This document shows, piece by piece, positions 1 through 8,456 of a DNA stretch of 14,279 nt. Origin of the DNA: Patescibacteria group bacterium UBA5124 (GTDB lineage: Bacteria; Patescibacteriota; Gracilibacteria; Absconditabacterales; Absconditicoccaceae); NCBI GenBank assembly GCA_002414185.1, contig DHYS01000013.1, positions 41,676-55,954 on the forward strand, written 5' to 3'. The first letter of the stretch is position 1, and each line of letters begins with the position of its first letter. Below the pieces are notes generated by a model. It ran no database searches, had not been told where the DNA came from, and saw nothing but the letters and a program-made list of their open reading frames with translations. Position numbers and translations under genes: made by a program.

Positions 1-1
1 T

Positions 2-736
2 CAAGGAGTAGAAAAAGTTGAATATTCAGTTACAGAAAAAAACTTCAGCCCTGTACTTACAGGAGTTTTGATGAAGGCAAAAAAAGAAGACGACGGTACA
101 AAACTTATTTTTGTAGGTACAGATTCTTTTAGACTTGCTGAATACAAAGTAAAAAATGGAGTAGATGGAGAATTCTCTCTAATTGTTCCAAAGGTTACTA
201 TTACAGATATTCAAAAAATCACAGAATATGCTATAGATAAAGAATGCGAAGAAATGAAAATACATTATTCTGAAAATCTTATAGCGTTCGAACTTGCTAT
301 CAAAGAGATCAAAATCATCTCTACATCACTTCTTATTCAAGGGAATTTCCCAGAATACGAAAGAGAAGAAATCATGCCAAGAAGCTTTAATACTAAAGTA
401 CTAGTAGACAAAGCTCTCTGTGAAAAAGCTATCAAAAAAATTGGTATCTTAACTAAAGATATCAACAATTTCATCCAAATAGAAACAAACCAAGATAGTA
501 TTATTATTTCTTCTGGTAAAACAGATAAAGGAGCTGGTAATACAACTATTCCTGCTATTCTTGAAGGAGAACCTGTTACATTTGGAATCAATGGAAGATA
601 TATTACTGATTTCATCAGAATCATGAAAGGAGAAGAATTGCTTTTCCAAATTGTAGATAGTCAAAAACCACTTATTATAGGAGAAAAAAATGATCAAAAT
701 TATAAATATGTAGTTAGACCACTTATCAACAACTAA
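2..736 (+). CDS. dnaN: DNA polymerase III sliding clamp (beta subunit), 3' part
   Basis: This is the C-terminal 244 residues or so of the beta sliding clamp, the ring that tethers the replicative polymerase to DNA. The frame is already open at base 2, so the gene starts upstream of the window. The first visible residues include NFSPVLTGVLMK, the usual DnaN middle-domain strand (family form RPVLTGVL). FVGTDSFRLAEYK follows, and the protein ends YVVRPLINN, where the family ends in a P-[VM]-R-type tail. The complete protein is usually about 370 residues, so roughly two of three clamp domains are present. A TTG/ATG pair at 68-73 is internal, not the start. There is no in-frame TGA, as expected of a highly expressed core gene here. 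The prepilin gene follows after 6 bases. Confidence 0.93.
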   Translation, partial: QGVEKVEYSVTEKNFSPVLTGVLMKAKKEDDGTKLIFVGTDSFRLAEYKVKNGVDGEFSLIVPKVTITDIQKITEYAIDKECEEMKIHYSENLIAFELAIKEIKIISTSLLIQGNFPEYEREEIMPRSFNTKVLVDKALCEKAIKKIGILTKDINNFIQIETNQDSIIISSGKTDKGAGNTTIPAILEGEPVTFGINGRYITDFIRIMKGEELLFQIVDSQKPLIIGEKNDQNYKYVVRPLINN

Positions 737-742
737 TATATT

Positions 743-1363
743 ATGAAAAACAAAAAAGGATTCACTATATTGGAAATCATTATGGTAATAGGGATAATTT
801 CTATACTTTTTCTTACCCTAAAAAACACCTTTCAATACAAACAAAAAGATTATCTCTATGCTGAGACTTGTATCAACAAGATTTATGGTGACATGAATAA
901 TTTTTCTTATGCAGCAATGACAAGCAAATGACTTTATTCATGAGGCGCTGACCAAATTATATATCCAGATCAATATATCATCAAACTAAATAGTAGTGAT
1001 AATTTATTAGATTTAAAATATAAAAAAGATAATTCAACAATCTATTATAAAAGATATATTCTCTGAAGTGAAGAAATGGCAAACTATTATTGTACAAAAT
1101 GATATACCACAAAATTAAGCTGAGATAACATAACTATCACTATCAACAAAACACAAAAAGATAATTCATTGTGAGGATATACTTTATATGGAAGTCAAAA
1201 TCTTTTTACAGGAGCTTCTTACTTTTTTCTATGTCCACAAGGTTGAGGTATTTGCAAAGAACTCGCCATGTTTGAAATAGATGCAAGAATACAAGCAATC
1301 AAAAAGAAAGTATGTATAACTATAGATGATACTACAGGACTATGTACTAAACGAGATCAATAA
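743..1363 (+). CDS. Type IV prepilin-like protein (UGA read as Gly)
   Basis: A 206-aa protein with a class III signal: KNKKG then FTILEIIMVIGIISILFL. The prepilin peptidase site is after Gly6, giving a mature N-terminal Phe with Glu at mature position 5, followed by a hydrophobic assembly helix. It should be processed by a PilD-like enzyme and assembled as a pilin or minor pseudopilin. Under the standard code the frame stops after 62 residues. With TGA as glycine it continues through seven TGA codons (929, 941, 1064, 1100, 1121, 1172, 1244) to a TAA at 1361. The distal part has paired cysteines (YYC, LCPQ, ICK, VCI, LC), which may form disulphides. It lies 6 bases after dnaN, so co-transcription is plausible. 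The exact role (major, minor or competence pilin) cannot be told. Confidence 0.85.
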
Positions 1364-1392
1364 CTTTCTTTTACCCTTGATTCTAAAACACA

Positions 1393-2268
1393 ATGTATCA
1401 AGAAGATATTAAAGAAATATTACTATACAAAGAATACCTTCTTTTTTATGAAGTAATGAAATATCCAATTCCTAAATATTGGCAATATTTTCTCTGTGAA
1501 AAAAAATATAATTGAAAGATAAATTTTCCTTCAGACATATCTCGAGATAGACAAAATCCATTACTAGGGGAGTATACTAAATATATACAAAAATATAATT
1601 GGATATATAAATCTATCCCTTTTATACAAAGTATCTATTTATGTAATTCTATTACATTCAATAAATTAAAATCAGATTCTGATATAGATCTCTTTATTAT
1701 AACAAAGAAAAAAAGTTTACGACGCGCAAGATTTCGAAGTGTTCTTTTATTTTTCATATTTTGACTCAAAAGATCTTTATCTAAAAAATCCAAGAAATTT
1801 TGTTTAACATTTTATATTACTGAAGATAGTCAAAATCTTTATGATATATCATTACCTCAAACAGATATCTATTTAATATATTGGTTAGCACATCTCGTAC
1901 CATTATATCACAACCATCATCCAAATAAAAGCATATATGAATATAATACACGAATTCACACACTTTTACCAAACCACCCACTAAGACATTGTATACATAT
2001 ATGAACAAATATTTTTTATTGATCTACTAAATTTAAAACATTTATAGAAAAACGATCATGATGAATAATTGGTAATCTTGTTGAATACTTGATAAAAACA
2101 TTACGACTACCTATAGTTATATTTAAAACAAAAAAACTAAAAGATGCTTGATGGGGTATAATAATAAACAATACTATGTTAAAATTTCACTTAGATAAAA
2201 GAAAAAAAATATCTCTTCTTTATAAAACGCTTAAAAATAAGTTCTCATCTAATAAAAATAAATGATAA
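1393..2268 (+). CDS. Nucleotidyltransferase-fold protein (MNT/pol-beta-like)
   Basis: A 291-aa protein read through eight in-frame TGA codons. The recognisable core is SITFNKLKSDSDIDLFIIT at about 86-104. D97 and D99 form the D-x-D metal site of pol-beta-type nucleotidyltransferases, and S86 takes the place of the usual G-S pair, which here is N-S. A following hydrophobic strand (KKFCLTFYITED) may carry the third acidic residue. The rest is basic and aromatic with no domain I recognise. The substrate is unknown; family members transfer nucleotides to small molecules, RNA or proteins. The start is the first ATG, 29 bases after the prepilin stop, without an obvious Shine-Dalgarno. The last codon before TAA is TGA (2263-2268 reads TGATAA), so the protein ends in Gly if the recoding applies. 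A terminator follows. Confidence 0.72.
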
Positions 2269-2313
2269 CATTAGGTTATCACAGAAAAAAATAATAGATA
2301 ACCTTTATATATC

Positions 2314-2344
2314 ACAATCCTTACAAAAAGGATTGTTTTTTTTT
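2314..2344 (+). terminator. Intrinsic terminator after the nucleotidyltransferase gene
   Basis: Perfect 9-bp stem (ACAATCCTT at 2314-2322 and its complement at 2328-2336) with a 5-base loop, running into nine T. Just upstream a second dyad, GGTTATC 2274-2280 with GATAACC 2297-2303, could form an extra hairpin. This likely ends the dnaN-prepilin-nucleotidyltransferase transcript. Confidence 0.88.
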
Positions 2345-2381
2345 ATATCTTTCATACAGATGAATACGAACAATTTTGAAG

Positions 2382-2454
2382 TCACTTATGTATGATAAGT
2401 GAAACGTGTAGTAAAAATAATATTCCGGCCATCGATCTCTTTTAGGCGATCGAT
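2382..2454 (+). promoter_or_regulatory. Two tandem hairpins in the ftsA leader
   Basis: Between the terminator at 2344 and ftsA are two perfect dyads: TCACTTAT (2382-2389) with its complement at 2395-2402 over a 5-base loop, and ATCGATC (2431-2437) with GATCGAT (2448-2454) over a 10-base loop. ATTCCGGCC sits just before the second, matching the first bases of the palindromic repeat at 5586. Neither is followed by a clean T run. They may be leader structures or repeat remnants; I could not place a convincing -35/-10 pair. Confidence 0.4.
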
Positions 2455-2484
2455 TTATTTTATTTCCTACCCATCAACAAAATT

Positions 2485-3660
2485 ATGAGAAACATCAAGG
2501 CGGTGTTTGATATTGGTAATGATAGTATCAAAGCTATTGTGATTGGGAACGACGAAGGAAAAGAAATCGTCCTTGCTAAACAAATCGAATCTACTCAAGG
2601 ACTCCGCAAAGGAAAAATCCTTGATTCAGAAAATTTTGCCAGCTCAATCAACAGAATTTTAGAAAACTTTATCAAAAAACTATGAGGAGATTTTATTGAC
2701 GAAATATTCGTTAGCATATCTCATCCAGAAGCAATTATTCAAAGAGTTGTTGAACAAAAAAGAGTAATGAGAGATGAAATCAATGATGATGATGTAGAAC
2801 ATCTTTCTAGAGTAATCTCTGAAATTTCACACAAAAACAATTATGAAACAATAAAGATTGTTCCTGTACACCGAATCATTGATGAAACTAAAAAAGAAAA
2901 AGATCCAATTGGAATGAAAGGAAAAAAATTAGAACTTGTAGCAGACGTATTTATGATACCAAAAAATCTCTACAATGGATTAATTGATTCTTTTGAAAGA
3001 ATTGGAGTAAAGATATCAGACATTATTCCTAATATTATAGCTGCTAGTGAAATCGCTCTAGACTATGATCACAAAGACTTAGGAACTATACTCATAGATA
3101 TCTGAAAAAACCAAACTAGTTATGTTATCTACGAAGATGGATACACACTAGGATATGGAGTAGTACCTATTGGAGGAGAAGATGTAACTAAAGATATCTC
3201 TATAGGAATGCAAATAGATATCAAGGAAGCAGAAAATATCAAGAAAACTCATGGTTCTGCTATAGTATATAAAGAAAAGATATCAGGGGATAGTCATATT
3301 GATACCTTATTCTTATCAGATATCATAAATGCTAGATATGAAGAGATATTTAATAAGATCAACAAACATCTTCAAAACGTAGAAAAAGAAGGAAGGCTTG
3401 CAGGAGGTGTTATCCTTATAGGAGGGGGAGTTAAAATGAACAATGTAGATATTTTAGCTAAAGATATCTTTAAGTTAGCAACCTTTTATGGTAAAGACAA
3501 CCTACTAAATCTATGAGACATATCTTCAAACACACTTTTCACAAATGTTTTATGAAGTTATGTATGGTCAAACAAATATACAGAAGGTAGAAAATCTAGC
3601 TTCAAAATAAACTTTGATGTAGTTGGGAATATAACAAAATTTTTCAAAGAATTATTCTAA
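2485..3660 (+). CDS. ftsA: Cell division protein FtsA (actin-like)
   Basis: A 391-aa actin-fold ATPase that tethers FtsZ to the membrane and recruits the divisome; length is close to normal for FtsA. It begins MRNIKAVFDIGNDSIKAIVIG, the phosphate-1 motif. ILIDIGKNQTSYVIYEDG at about 202-220 is phosphate-2, and its conserved glycine is a TGA (3103-3105). GGVILIGGGVKM at about 305-316 is the adenosine motif. Four TGA codons are read as Gly (2683, 3103, 3514, 3553); the frame ends at TAA 3658. The C-terminus (FFKELF) could be the amphipathic membrane helix. It lies 59 bases upstream of ftsZ, the classical ftsAZ order. The ATG at 2485 has no clear Shine-Dalgarno. Confidence 0.92.
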
Positions 3661-3667
3661 AGTAAAT

Positions 3668-3717
3668 TTGATATAAAATGTATCAACTATAAACTTTTAA
3701 TTATTAAATTTTAAAAG
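3668..3717 (+). promoter_or_regulatory. Hairpins between ftsA and ftsZ
   Basis: Two AT-rich dyads fill the 59-base gap: TTGATA (3668-3673) with TATCAA (3681-3686), and CTTTTAA (3694-3700) with TTAAAAG (3711-3717). The second ends two bases before the ftsZ ATG, so if it folds it would affect ribosome access. These are weak A-U stems and the role is inferred. Confidence 0.3.
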
Positions 3718-3719
3718 AA

Positions 3720-4898
3720 ATGGTTATTCAAGAAATTAATCCAGAATTTATACCTGGAGCTAAAATCAAAATTTTAGGTATTGGAGGATGTGGAAACAAA
3801 GCGTTAGATAGAATGGTAACTGAAGGTTTGGAAGGAGTAGGATTCGTAGCTATCAATACTGATGCACAAGATCTTGCAAGAAGTTTAGCAACACAAAAAG
3901 TAAATATCGGTCTAAATCTTACAAAAGGACTTGGAGCAGGAGCAAACCCTGACATAGGAAGAAAATCTGCTGAAGAAAGTGAAATGGAAATCAAATCAGT
4001 TTTACAAGATACTGATATGGTATTTATCACGTCTGGAATGGGAGGAGGAACTGGAACTGGAGCTGCTCCAGTAATAGCTAATATAGCTAAATCTATGGGA
4101 ATCCTTACTGTTGGTATTGTAACTAAACCATTCAGCTTTGAAGGAAGAAAAAGAGAAACTAATGCTGAAGAAGGACTCAAAAAGTTGAAAGATTCAGTAG
4201 ATACACTTATTGTTATCCCAAATGATAAAATTTTCACAGTAATAGATAAGAAAACTACTTTCAAACAAGCATTTACAATGATCGACAAAATCCTTTTCTT
4301 AGGAGTACAAGGAATTTCTGATCTTATCGTAAAACCAGGAGACATCAATATCGACTTTGCAGATATCAAGGCCGTTATGACAGATTCTGGAAACGCATTA
4401 CTTGGAATTGGATTTGGAGCTGGAGAAAAGAGAGCAGTAGATGCTGCAAGAAAAGCTATCGAAAATCCACTTCTTGAGACAAACCTCGATGGAGCCAAGA
4501 GAATTATTTTTGCCGTTTCTGGAGGACACGATCTTACACCTACAGAAGTTAGAGAAGCTGCTGCTATCGTAGAAGAAATCATAGATCCTGAAGCAAACTT
4601 CTTCTGGTGAATGACATTCGATGAAAGCATGGACGATGAAGTAAAAGTAACAATCATCGCTACAGGATTTGAAGAACAAAGCAAAGACCAAATACTAAAA
4701 ACACCAAAGAGAGATATGCTCGGTAGACCAACAAGAGAAGCTGAAAATTTCATTACTAGATTAGCTAAACAAGAATCATCTTCTGCAATATCTTCAAATA
4801 CATTCAAGATGGATATACAAGATGAAGATGAAGAACCAGTTGCTCCAGCTGAAGATATCGAAACTCCTGCATTTATCAGAAGATCACTCAACAAATAA
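3720..4898 (+). CDS. ftsZ: Cell division protein FtsZ (tubulin-like GTPase)
   Basis: A 392-aa GTPase that polymerises into the division ring. Motifs in order: ILGIGGCGNKALDRM (T1), AINTDAQ (T2), GMGGGTGTGAAP (tubulin signature, about 107-118), and NIDFADIKAVM (T7 loop, about 211-221) with the catalytic acidic residues. The C-terminal peptide ETPAFIRRSLNK matches the FtsA-binding tail seen in other bacteria. A TGA at 4608-4610 lies between ANFFW and MTFDESMDDEVKVTIIATGF. Other FtsZ proteins have an invariant glycine exactly there, so this is the clearest proof in the window that UGA means Gly. It is the only TGA in the gene; other glycines are mostly GGA. Confidence 0.97.
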
Positions 4899-4934
4899 AT
4901 GTCAAGAATAAGATAAGATAGGTAAAGAGAAAAT

Positions 4935-4962
4935 TTGCTAATACTAAAAAAGGAAATATAAT
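4935..4962 (+). promoter_or_regulatory. Promoter for atpC
   Basis: TTGCTA (4935-4940), 16-base spacer, perfect TATAAT (4957-4962). The predicted transcript start near 4969 lies downstream of a TTG at 4962-4964 that would otherwise extend the next reading frame. This supports the ATG at 5016 as the true start. Confidence 0.7.
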
Positions 4963-5015
4963 TGAGAAGTAAGAGTTTATCACTCTTCAAAATCTTTTAT
5001 ACCAAACAAATACAA

Positions 5016-5459
5016 ATGAGATTAAAAGTATCAACTCCCCAAAAAGTAGTTTATCAAGATGAAATAAAGAGTATATCATTACCAACAGAAAACGGTACAA
5101 TGACTATCACTCCAAATCAAAAGCCATTAGTAACTGCTCTCAAACCAGGTCTTATAAAAATACACCCTCTAGATATTACCAATAGAAATGATTATATTTT
5201 CTCAAAAAACGAAATAGTAATCAGTATTGATAAAGGTATGGTATTTGTTGATGGTTCTATAGTTCGTATTGTTAGTTCAAACGCTACTACAATACCTAGC
5301 GAATCTAGCAACAACTTACTTAAGAAAAAAGAAGAACTCGAACAAGAAATCAAGAAAATTAGATCACAAGGAAGTATTGAAGATCTCGAAAAATACATGA
5401 ACAAACTCCAAAAAATCAATGCTGATATTACTTTAGAAAAAATGAAAGAACTTGCATAA
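5016..5459 (+). CDS. atpC: F0F1 ATP synthase epsilon subunit
   Basis: A 147-aa protein starting MRLKVSTPQKVVYQDEIKS. This is the N-terminal beta-sandwich of the epsilon subunit, with LPTENGTMTITPNQKPLVTALKPG corresponding to the family's G-x-x-x-I-L-P-x-H-x-P-x-x-x-x-L-x-P-G stretch. A charged helical region (about 103-147, KKKEELEQEIKKI onward) follows as the C-terminal hairpin that can regulate ATP hydrolysis. The length is typical. No other ATP synthase gene is adjacent: ftsZ is upstream and a methyltransferase downstream, and the gene has its own promoter and terminator. There are no in-frame TGA codons. A TTG 54 bases upstream in frame is rejected because the -10 box overlaps it. Confidence 0.85.
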   Translation: MRLKVSTPQKVVYQDEIKSISLPTENGTMTITPNQKPLVTALKPGLIKIHPLDITNRNDYIFSKNEIVISIDKGMVFVDGSIVRIVSSNATTIPSESSNNLLKKKEELEQEIKKIRSQGSIEDLEKYMNKLQKINADITLEKMKELA

Positions 5460-5496
5460 CCAAAATAGTTGAGAACAATTCATATATACATCAAAA

Positions 5497-5526
5497 GTCT
5501 GACATCCATCAAAGAGTCAGATTTTT
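5497..5526 (+). terminator. Intrinsic terminator after atpC
   Basis: TCTGAC (5498-5503) pairs with GTCAGA (5516-5521) over a 12-base loop and is followed by five T and further T-rich sequence. It lies 38 bases after the atpC stop. Confidence 0.75.
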
Positions 5527-5585
5527 GTTTTGTTTTTCCATTCCATTTTACTATATACTTCATAATCTATTCAACCTTCTATGTC

Positions 5586-5614
5586 ATTCCGGCTTCGTCA
5601 GATGGAGCCGGAAT
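5586..5614. repeat. REP-like palindrome ATTCCGGCT ... AGCCGGAAT
   Basis: Perfect 9-bp inverted repeat with an 11-base spacer (TCGTCAGATGG), GC-rich against an AT-rich background. It sits in the 196-base gap between atpC and the methyltransferase gene, after the terminator. There is no T run after it, so it is not a terminator. The layout (GTCATTCCGGC ... GCCGGAATCTA) resembles dispersed palindromic repeats common in other bacterial genomes; family membership is a guess. A partial ATTCCGGCC occurs at 2422-2430. Confidence 0.65.
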
Positions 5615-5655
5615 CTAAACCAGAATTTAACTATATTTAACTATTTATCTATTCT

Positions 5656-6669
5656 ATGTACTTTGCCATTTTAGGAAAACACCCTCAGATAAGTTTAGCA
5701 GAACTTCAATTAGTTAGCCCAGAATTTTATCCTAGCACCAAAAAGTGAATAGTTCTTTTTGAAACAAAAAAGCCAGAGTTTCTTGCTCAATTATGATGAT
5801 GTATCAAATCAGGAATAGTAGTAGCAGAAAAGGACCTTCAAACTATTTTACAAGACGTAAAAATCATCGGAATCCAAGAAGAAGCCATAGGAAAACATTT
5901 TAAAAGAACTATAGGGATCAGAAGATTTAAAACAGTAAAAATCAACCACACAGACAAAGAAATCAAAAACAAAGGAAAAGAAATTATCAATCTTGATAAT
6001 GGAAAATACGGAGTAGTAGAGCAGTACCAAGATATCCCCCTCTACGAAACTATCGATTTTGATAAACCTGGACGTAGTATGCAAATGGGAATGATGCCAG
6101 CAAAACTCGCCCACATCCTCATAAATCTAGGATTACCCACAACAAATACTACAATATATGATCCATTTTGTGGATCTGGAACTACTTGTTTCTTAGCAAA
6201 TAATCTCTGATACAATACAATAGGATCTGACATCAATATATCTTACGCAGAAAAAAATCTTCCACGACGAGAACAATCTCCTTTCTACAACAAAGAATAT
6301 ACAGTCAATTTCTTTAAACAAGATATTACACAACCACTACATATAACAGACGAAAAAAACATACTAATAGTTACCGAATGACGATTAGGACCTATTATTA
6401 CCAAACAAAGTACTTCTCAAGAAGTAAATAAAGCTCATAATCAAGTTCTACCTATCTATCAAAAATTTATAGATACGATTCACAAGACATTACCAGATAG
6501 TACAATAGTTTTCACAATACCATATTATATTGGACAAAAGAATACTTTAGAAGGAGATATCCAGAAACAAGGAGAAAAACTATGATATACATGGACATCT
6601 ATTTCAGAAATTTACGCCAGAGAAGACCAACAAGTAGGAAGAAAAATTTGCATAATGAAAAAAGGGTAG
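5656..6669 (+). CDS. Trm11/RlmL-like RNA guanine N2-methyltransferase
   Basis: A 337-aa protein with six TGA codons as Gly (5746, 5794, 5797, 6208, 6379, 6583). FDKPGRSMQMGMMPAKLAHILINL at about 135-158 matches the K-P-x-R-x-M-x-x-G-M-M-P-x-K-L-A block of the Trm11 family. YDPFCGSGTT at 168-177 is the SAM-binding motif I, and GSDIN around 190-194 holds the acidic residue that binds the SAM ribose. Where N6/N2 methyltransferases have (N/D)PP(Y/F), this one has VTEGRLGP (239-246), with the first G from TGA. Likely role: S-adenosylmethionine-dependent guanosine methylation of tRNA. The 130-residue N-terminal part would be the RNA-binding region (THUMP-like), but no motif there is convincing. The stop TAG lies inside the stem of a minus-strand terminator. 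Confidence 0.82.
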
Positions 6670-6691
6670 GATAAAAACATCCTAACCCTTT
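6658..6691 (-). terminator. Intrinsic terminator for the minus-strand small gene
   Basis: AAAGGGTAGGAT (6661-6672) pairs with ATCCTAACCCTTT (6679-6691), with one bulged base, around a 6-base loop. On the minus strand the stem is followed by six U (A at 6658-6663), so it terminates the minus-strand gene ending at 6729. It overlaps the last codons and stop of the plus-strand methyltransferase gene and may also end that transcript, though the plus-strand T run is short. Confidence 0.75.
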
Positions 6692-6728
6692 CAAACCCAA
6701 ATATAATTAACACTATTCTTTTAAGACG

Positions 6729-7046
6729 CTACTGATGAGCATTTTTTTCGAGTTGATTTTGATCAAATTCCTTCTGAGAGTTAAAATCTGCAACTGAAAT
6801 ACTTTTGAGTACAGTAGCATTACGTTTTATATTAAACATACCGTTGCCACGACTCCAAGTATCAGACTCAGAAACCTCAATCTTTACGACAAATTTTCCT
6901 TTAACTTGTTTAGTTCCTTTGTTTCTCAACAAATAAGAACCAAACTTCATAAGATGCTCGTAAACATTAACAATATTCTTTGTGAATACAAATCCAGACT
7001 CTACAGATTCATCTGAAATAAAATAACCAATAATAACTTTACCCAT
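6729..7046 (-). CDS. Hypothetical protein, 105 aa
   Basis: A small soluble-looking protein starting MGKVIIGYFISDESVESGFVF and ending KNAHQ before TAG. I do not recognise the family. It is rich in short beta-strand-like segments (GKVIIGYFIS, GKFVVKIEVS) and has a central WSRGNGMFN stretch. There is no signal peptide, membrane segment or in-frame TGA. It is convergent with the upstream methyltransferase gene and divergent from the glycosyltransferase gene. A good minus-strand promoter (7109 to 7082) and a terminator (6691 to 6658) flank it, so it looks like a self-contained transcription unit and a real gene. The ATG at 7046 is the first start after an in-frame stop. Confidence 0.7.
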   Translation of the reverse strand: MGKVIIGYFISDESVESGFVFTKNIVNVYEHLMKFGSYLLRNKGTKQVKGKFVVKIEVSESDTWSRGNGMFNIKRNATVLKSISVADFNSQKEFDQNQLEKNAHQ

Positions 7047-7081
7047 AATAACTTTTTTTTAATTTTTGTTTAGTAACAGAT

Positions 7082-7109
7082 ACTATACATATTTTTTTAA
7101 TTAATTCAA
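7082..7109 (-). promoter_or_regulatory. Minus-strand promoter for the 105-aa gene
   Basis: On the minus strand: TTGAAT (7109-7104), 16-base spacer, TATAGT (7087-7082). The predicted start near 7075 gives a leader of about 29 bases to the ATG at 7046. Confidence 0.6.
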
Positions 7110-7152
7110 GAGTAAAAAAACTATTTGAAATAAGAAGACCAATACATAGAGT

Positions 7153-7171
7153 AAAACCATTAAGGTTTTTT
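7153..7171 (+). promoter_or_regulatory. Terminator-like hairpin in the glycosyltransferase leader
   Basis: AAAACC (7153-7158) and GGTTTT (7164-7169) form a 6-bp stem with loop ATTAA, and the T run continues to 7171. It ends 18 bases before the glycosyltransferase ATG with no gene upstream on this strand, so it could be an attenuator. It could equally be a weak chance structure. Confidence 0.35.
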
Positions 7172-7189
7172 ATATTATCTGATACCACT

Positions 7190-8389
7190 ATGATATTTGT
7201 ACGGGTTTTGACAGCTATTATGATATATATATTTATCATGTCATACGTAGATCATATCCAAAAAAGAAAACCTCACACATATCCAAATATCTCATTTATC
7301 ATACCATGTTACAATGATGGAGATAGTATAGAAGCCACGATCAAAAGTATTTATACCTGCTATGACAAATCCAAATTTCAACTTATCATTATCAACGATC
7401 ATAGTAGAGATAATTCCAAAGAAGTGATCCAAAAACTACAATCAGAATACGAGTTTCTTTTTATAGACCAAGAAAAAAATACAGGTAAATCTGTTGCCCT
7501 AAACAATGCAGCAGAGCAGGCTATCCATGAAATAATTATCTTTATAGACGCAGATTCACTCCTCAACAAAGATGCATTAAATGATATACTTCAGAGACTT
7601 GAACACGAAAAAAATGTCGTAGCAGTTACCTGTCCATATAGACCAAGCAACAAATGACTTCTTCCTATCATGCAACAAATAGAATATAATGTAGCCAGAT
7701 TTACCAGTGGATCTTACAATTATCGAAGTTCTGTACTTACTCTTCGATGATGATGTATAGGAATTTATAAAAAAAATTTCATAGAAGCTGGAAAATTTTC
7801 CATTAACGCTATTTCTGAAGATATGGATCTTGCACTCAAACTCAGAGAATTATGACACAGAGCTCAACAAAGCTTATATACAATAGAGACTGGTGTACCA
7901 TACACCTATAGAAGTCGATACAAACAAAAAATCAGACGAAGCAGCGGAGGAATGCAATGTCTTATCAAGCATTTCAAAACATGGATAAAAAATCCTATAT
8001 TTGTAATATTTACTACAATATTCCAAGTATCACTAATTATGGGTACATTTTACCTTATCAAGAATGCTATATCTTTTGGAGATTTCATAGAATTTAGCAT
8101 TACCTTATTCAATATTACAACCTTCAAAAATGGAATGAATATTCTCTGATTAATATATGGAGACAATGCTGTAGCTAATACCACAAAAGGATTAGCATTT
8201 AGCACAATATCATTACCATATGTTATTCCTCTTGTTACTAGTTTTTCAACGATACGAAAAATTCTTTATATTATTCCTTATAGTATTATCTATATTCCCA
8301 TACATTCAACAGTTCGACTTATAGGAAGTATCTATGGAATCAAAAAATATTATAATCTCAAAGATCATCCAAACAAACAAGCTCGATAA
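7190..8389 (+). CDS. Membrane family 2 glycosyltransferase
   Basis: A 399-aa inverting GT2 enzyme with five TGA codons read as Gly (7655, 7748, 7751, 7853, 8147). Order: an N-terminal membrane helix (about 2-20); the GT-A start FIIPCYNDGDSIEATIKSI (36-54); IINDHSRDNS (67-76); GKSVALNNA; the metal-binding IDADS (D120, D122); the acceptor and catalytic-base region ISEDMDLALKLRELG (E210, D211); and KIRRSSGG (247-254) where processive enzymes have (Q/R)xxRW, here without the Trp. C-terminal hydrophobic stretches at about 269-291 and 343-376 should be membrane helices. It most resembles the poly-GlcNAc or hyaluronan synthase type, so a surface polysaccharide role is likely; the sugar is unknown. 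A 20-base palindrome follows its stop by 7 bases. Confidence 0.88.
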
Positions 8390-8396
8390 AAAACCT

Positions 8397-8416
8397 TGAA
8401 AAAATATATTTTTTCA
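8397..8416. repeat. Perfect 20-base palindrome after the glycosyltransferase gene
   Basis: TGAAAAAATA followed directly by its exact complement, with no spacer. The right arm is a T run, so transcribed RNA could form a weak A-U terminator for the glycosyltransferase gene. As DNA it could be an operator upstream of the next gene at 8457. Confidence 0.5.
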
Positions 8417-8456
8417 TTAAAGTCAATAAAAATAAGAAAAACAAAAAAAACGTTAT

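Noticed and set aside
1817..2008. Minus-strand frame opposite the nucleotidyltransferase gene
   Set aside because: The plus strand is continuous with a DxD motif when TGA is Gly; the minus frame has no support.
3728..4990. Long open frame of 420 codons on the minus strand opposite ftsZ
   Set aside because: It mirrors ftsZ codon usage, with Ser/Ile/Leu-rich low-complexity protein and no motifs, while the plus strand encodes an unmistakable FtsZ.
4962..5015. TTG start giving atpC an 18-residue N-terminal extension
   Set aside because: A consensus -10 box overlaps this TTG, and the family domain begins exactly at the ATG at 5016.
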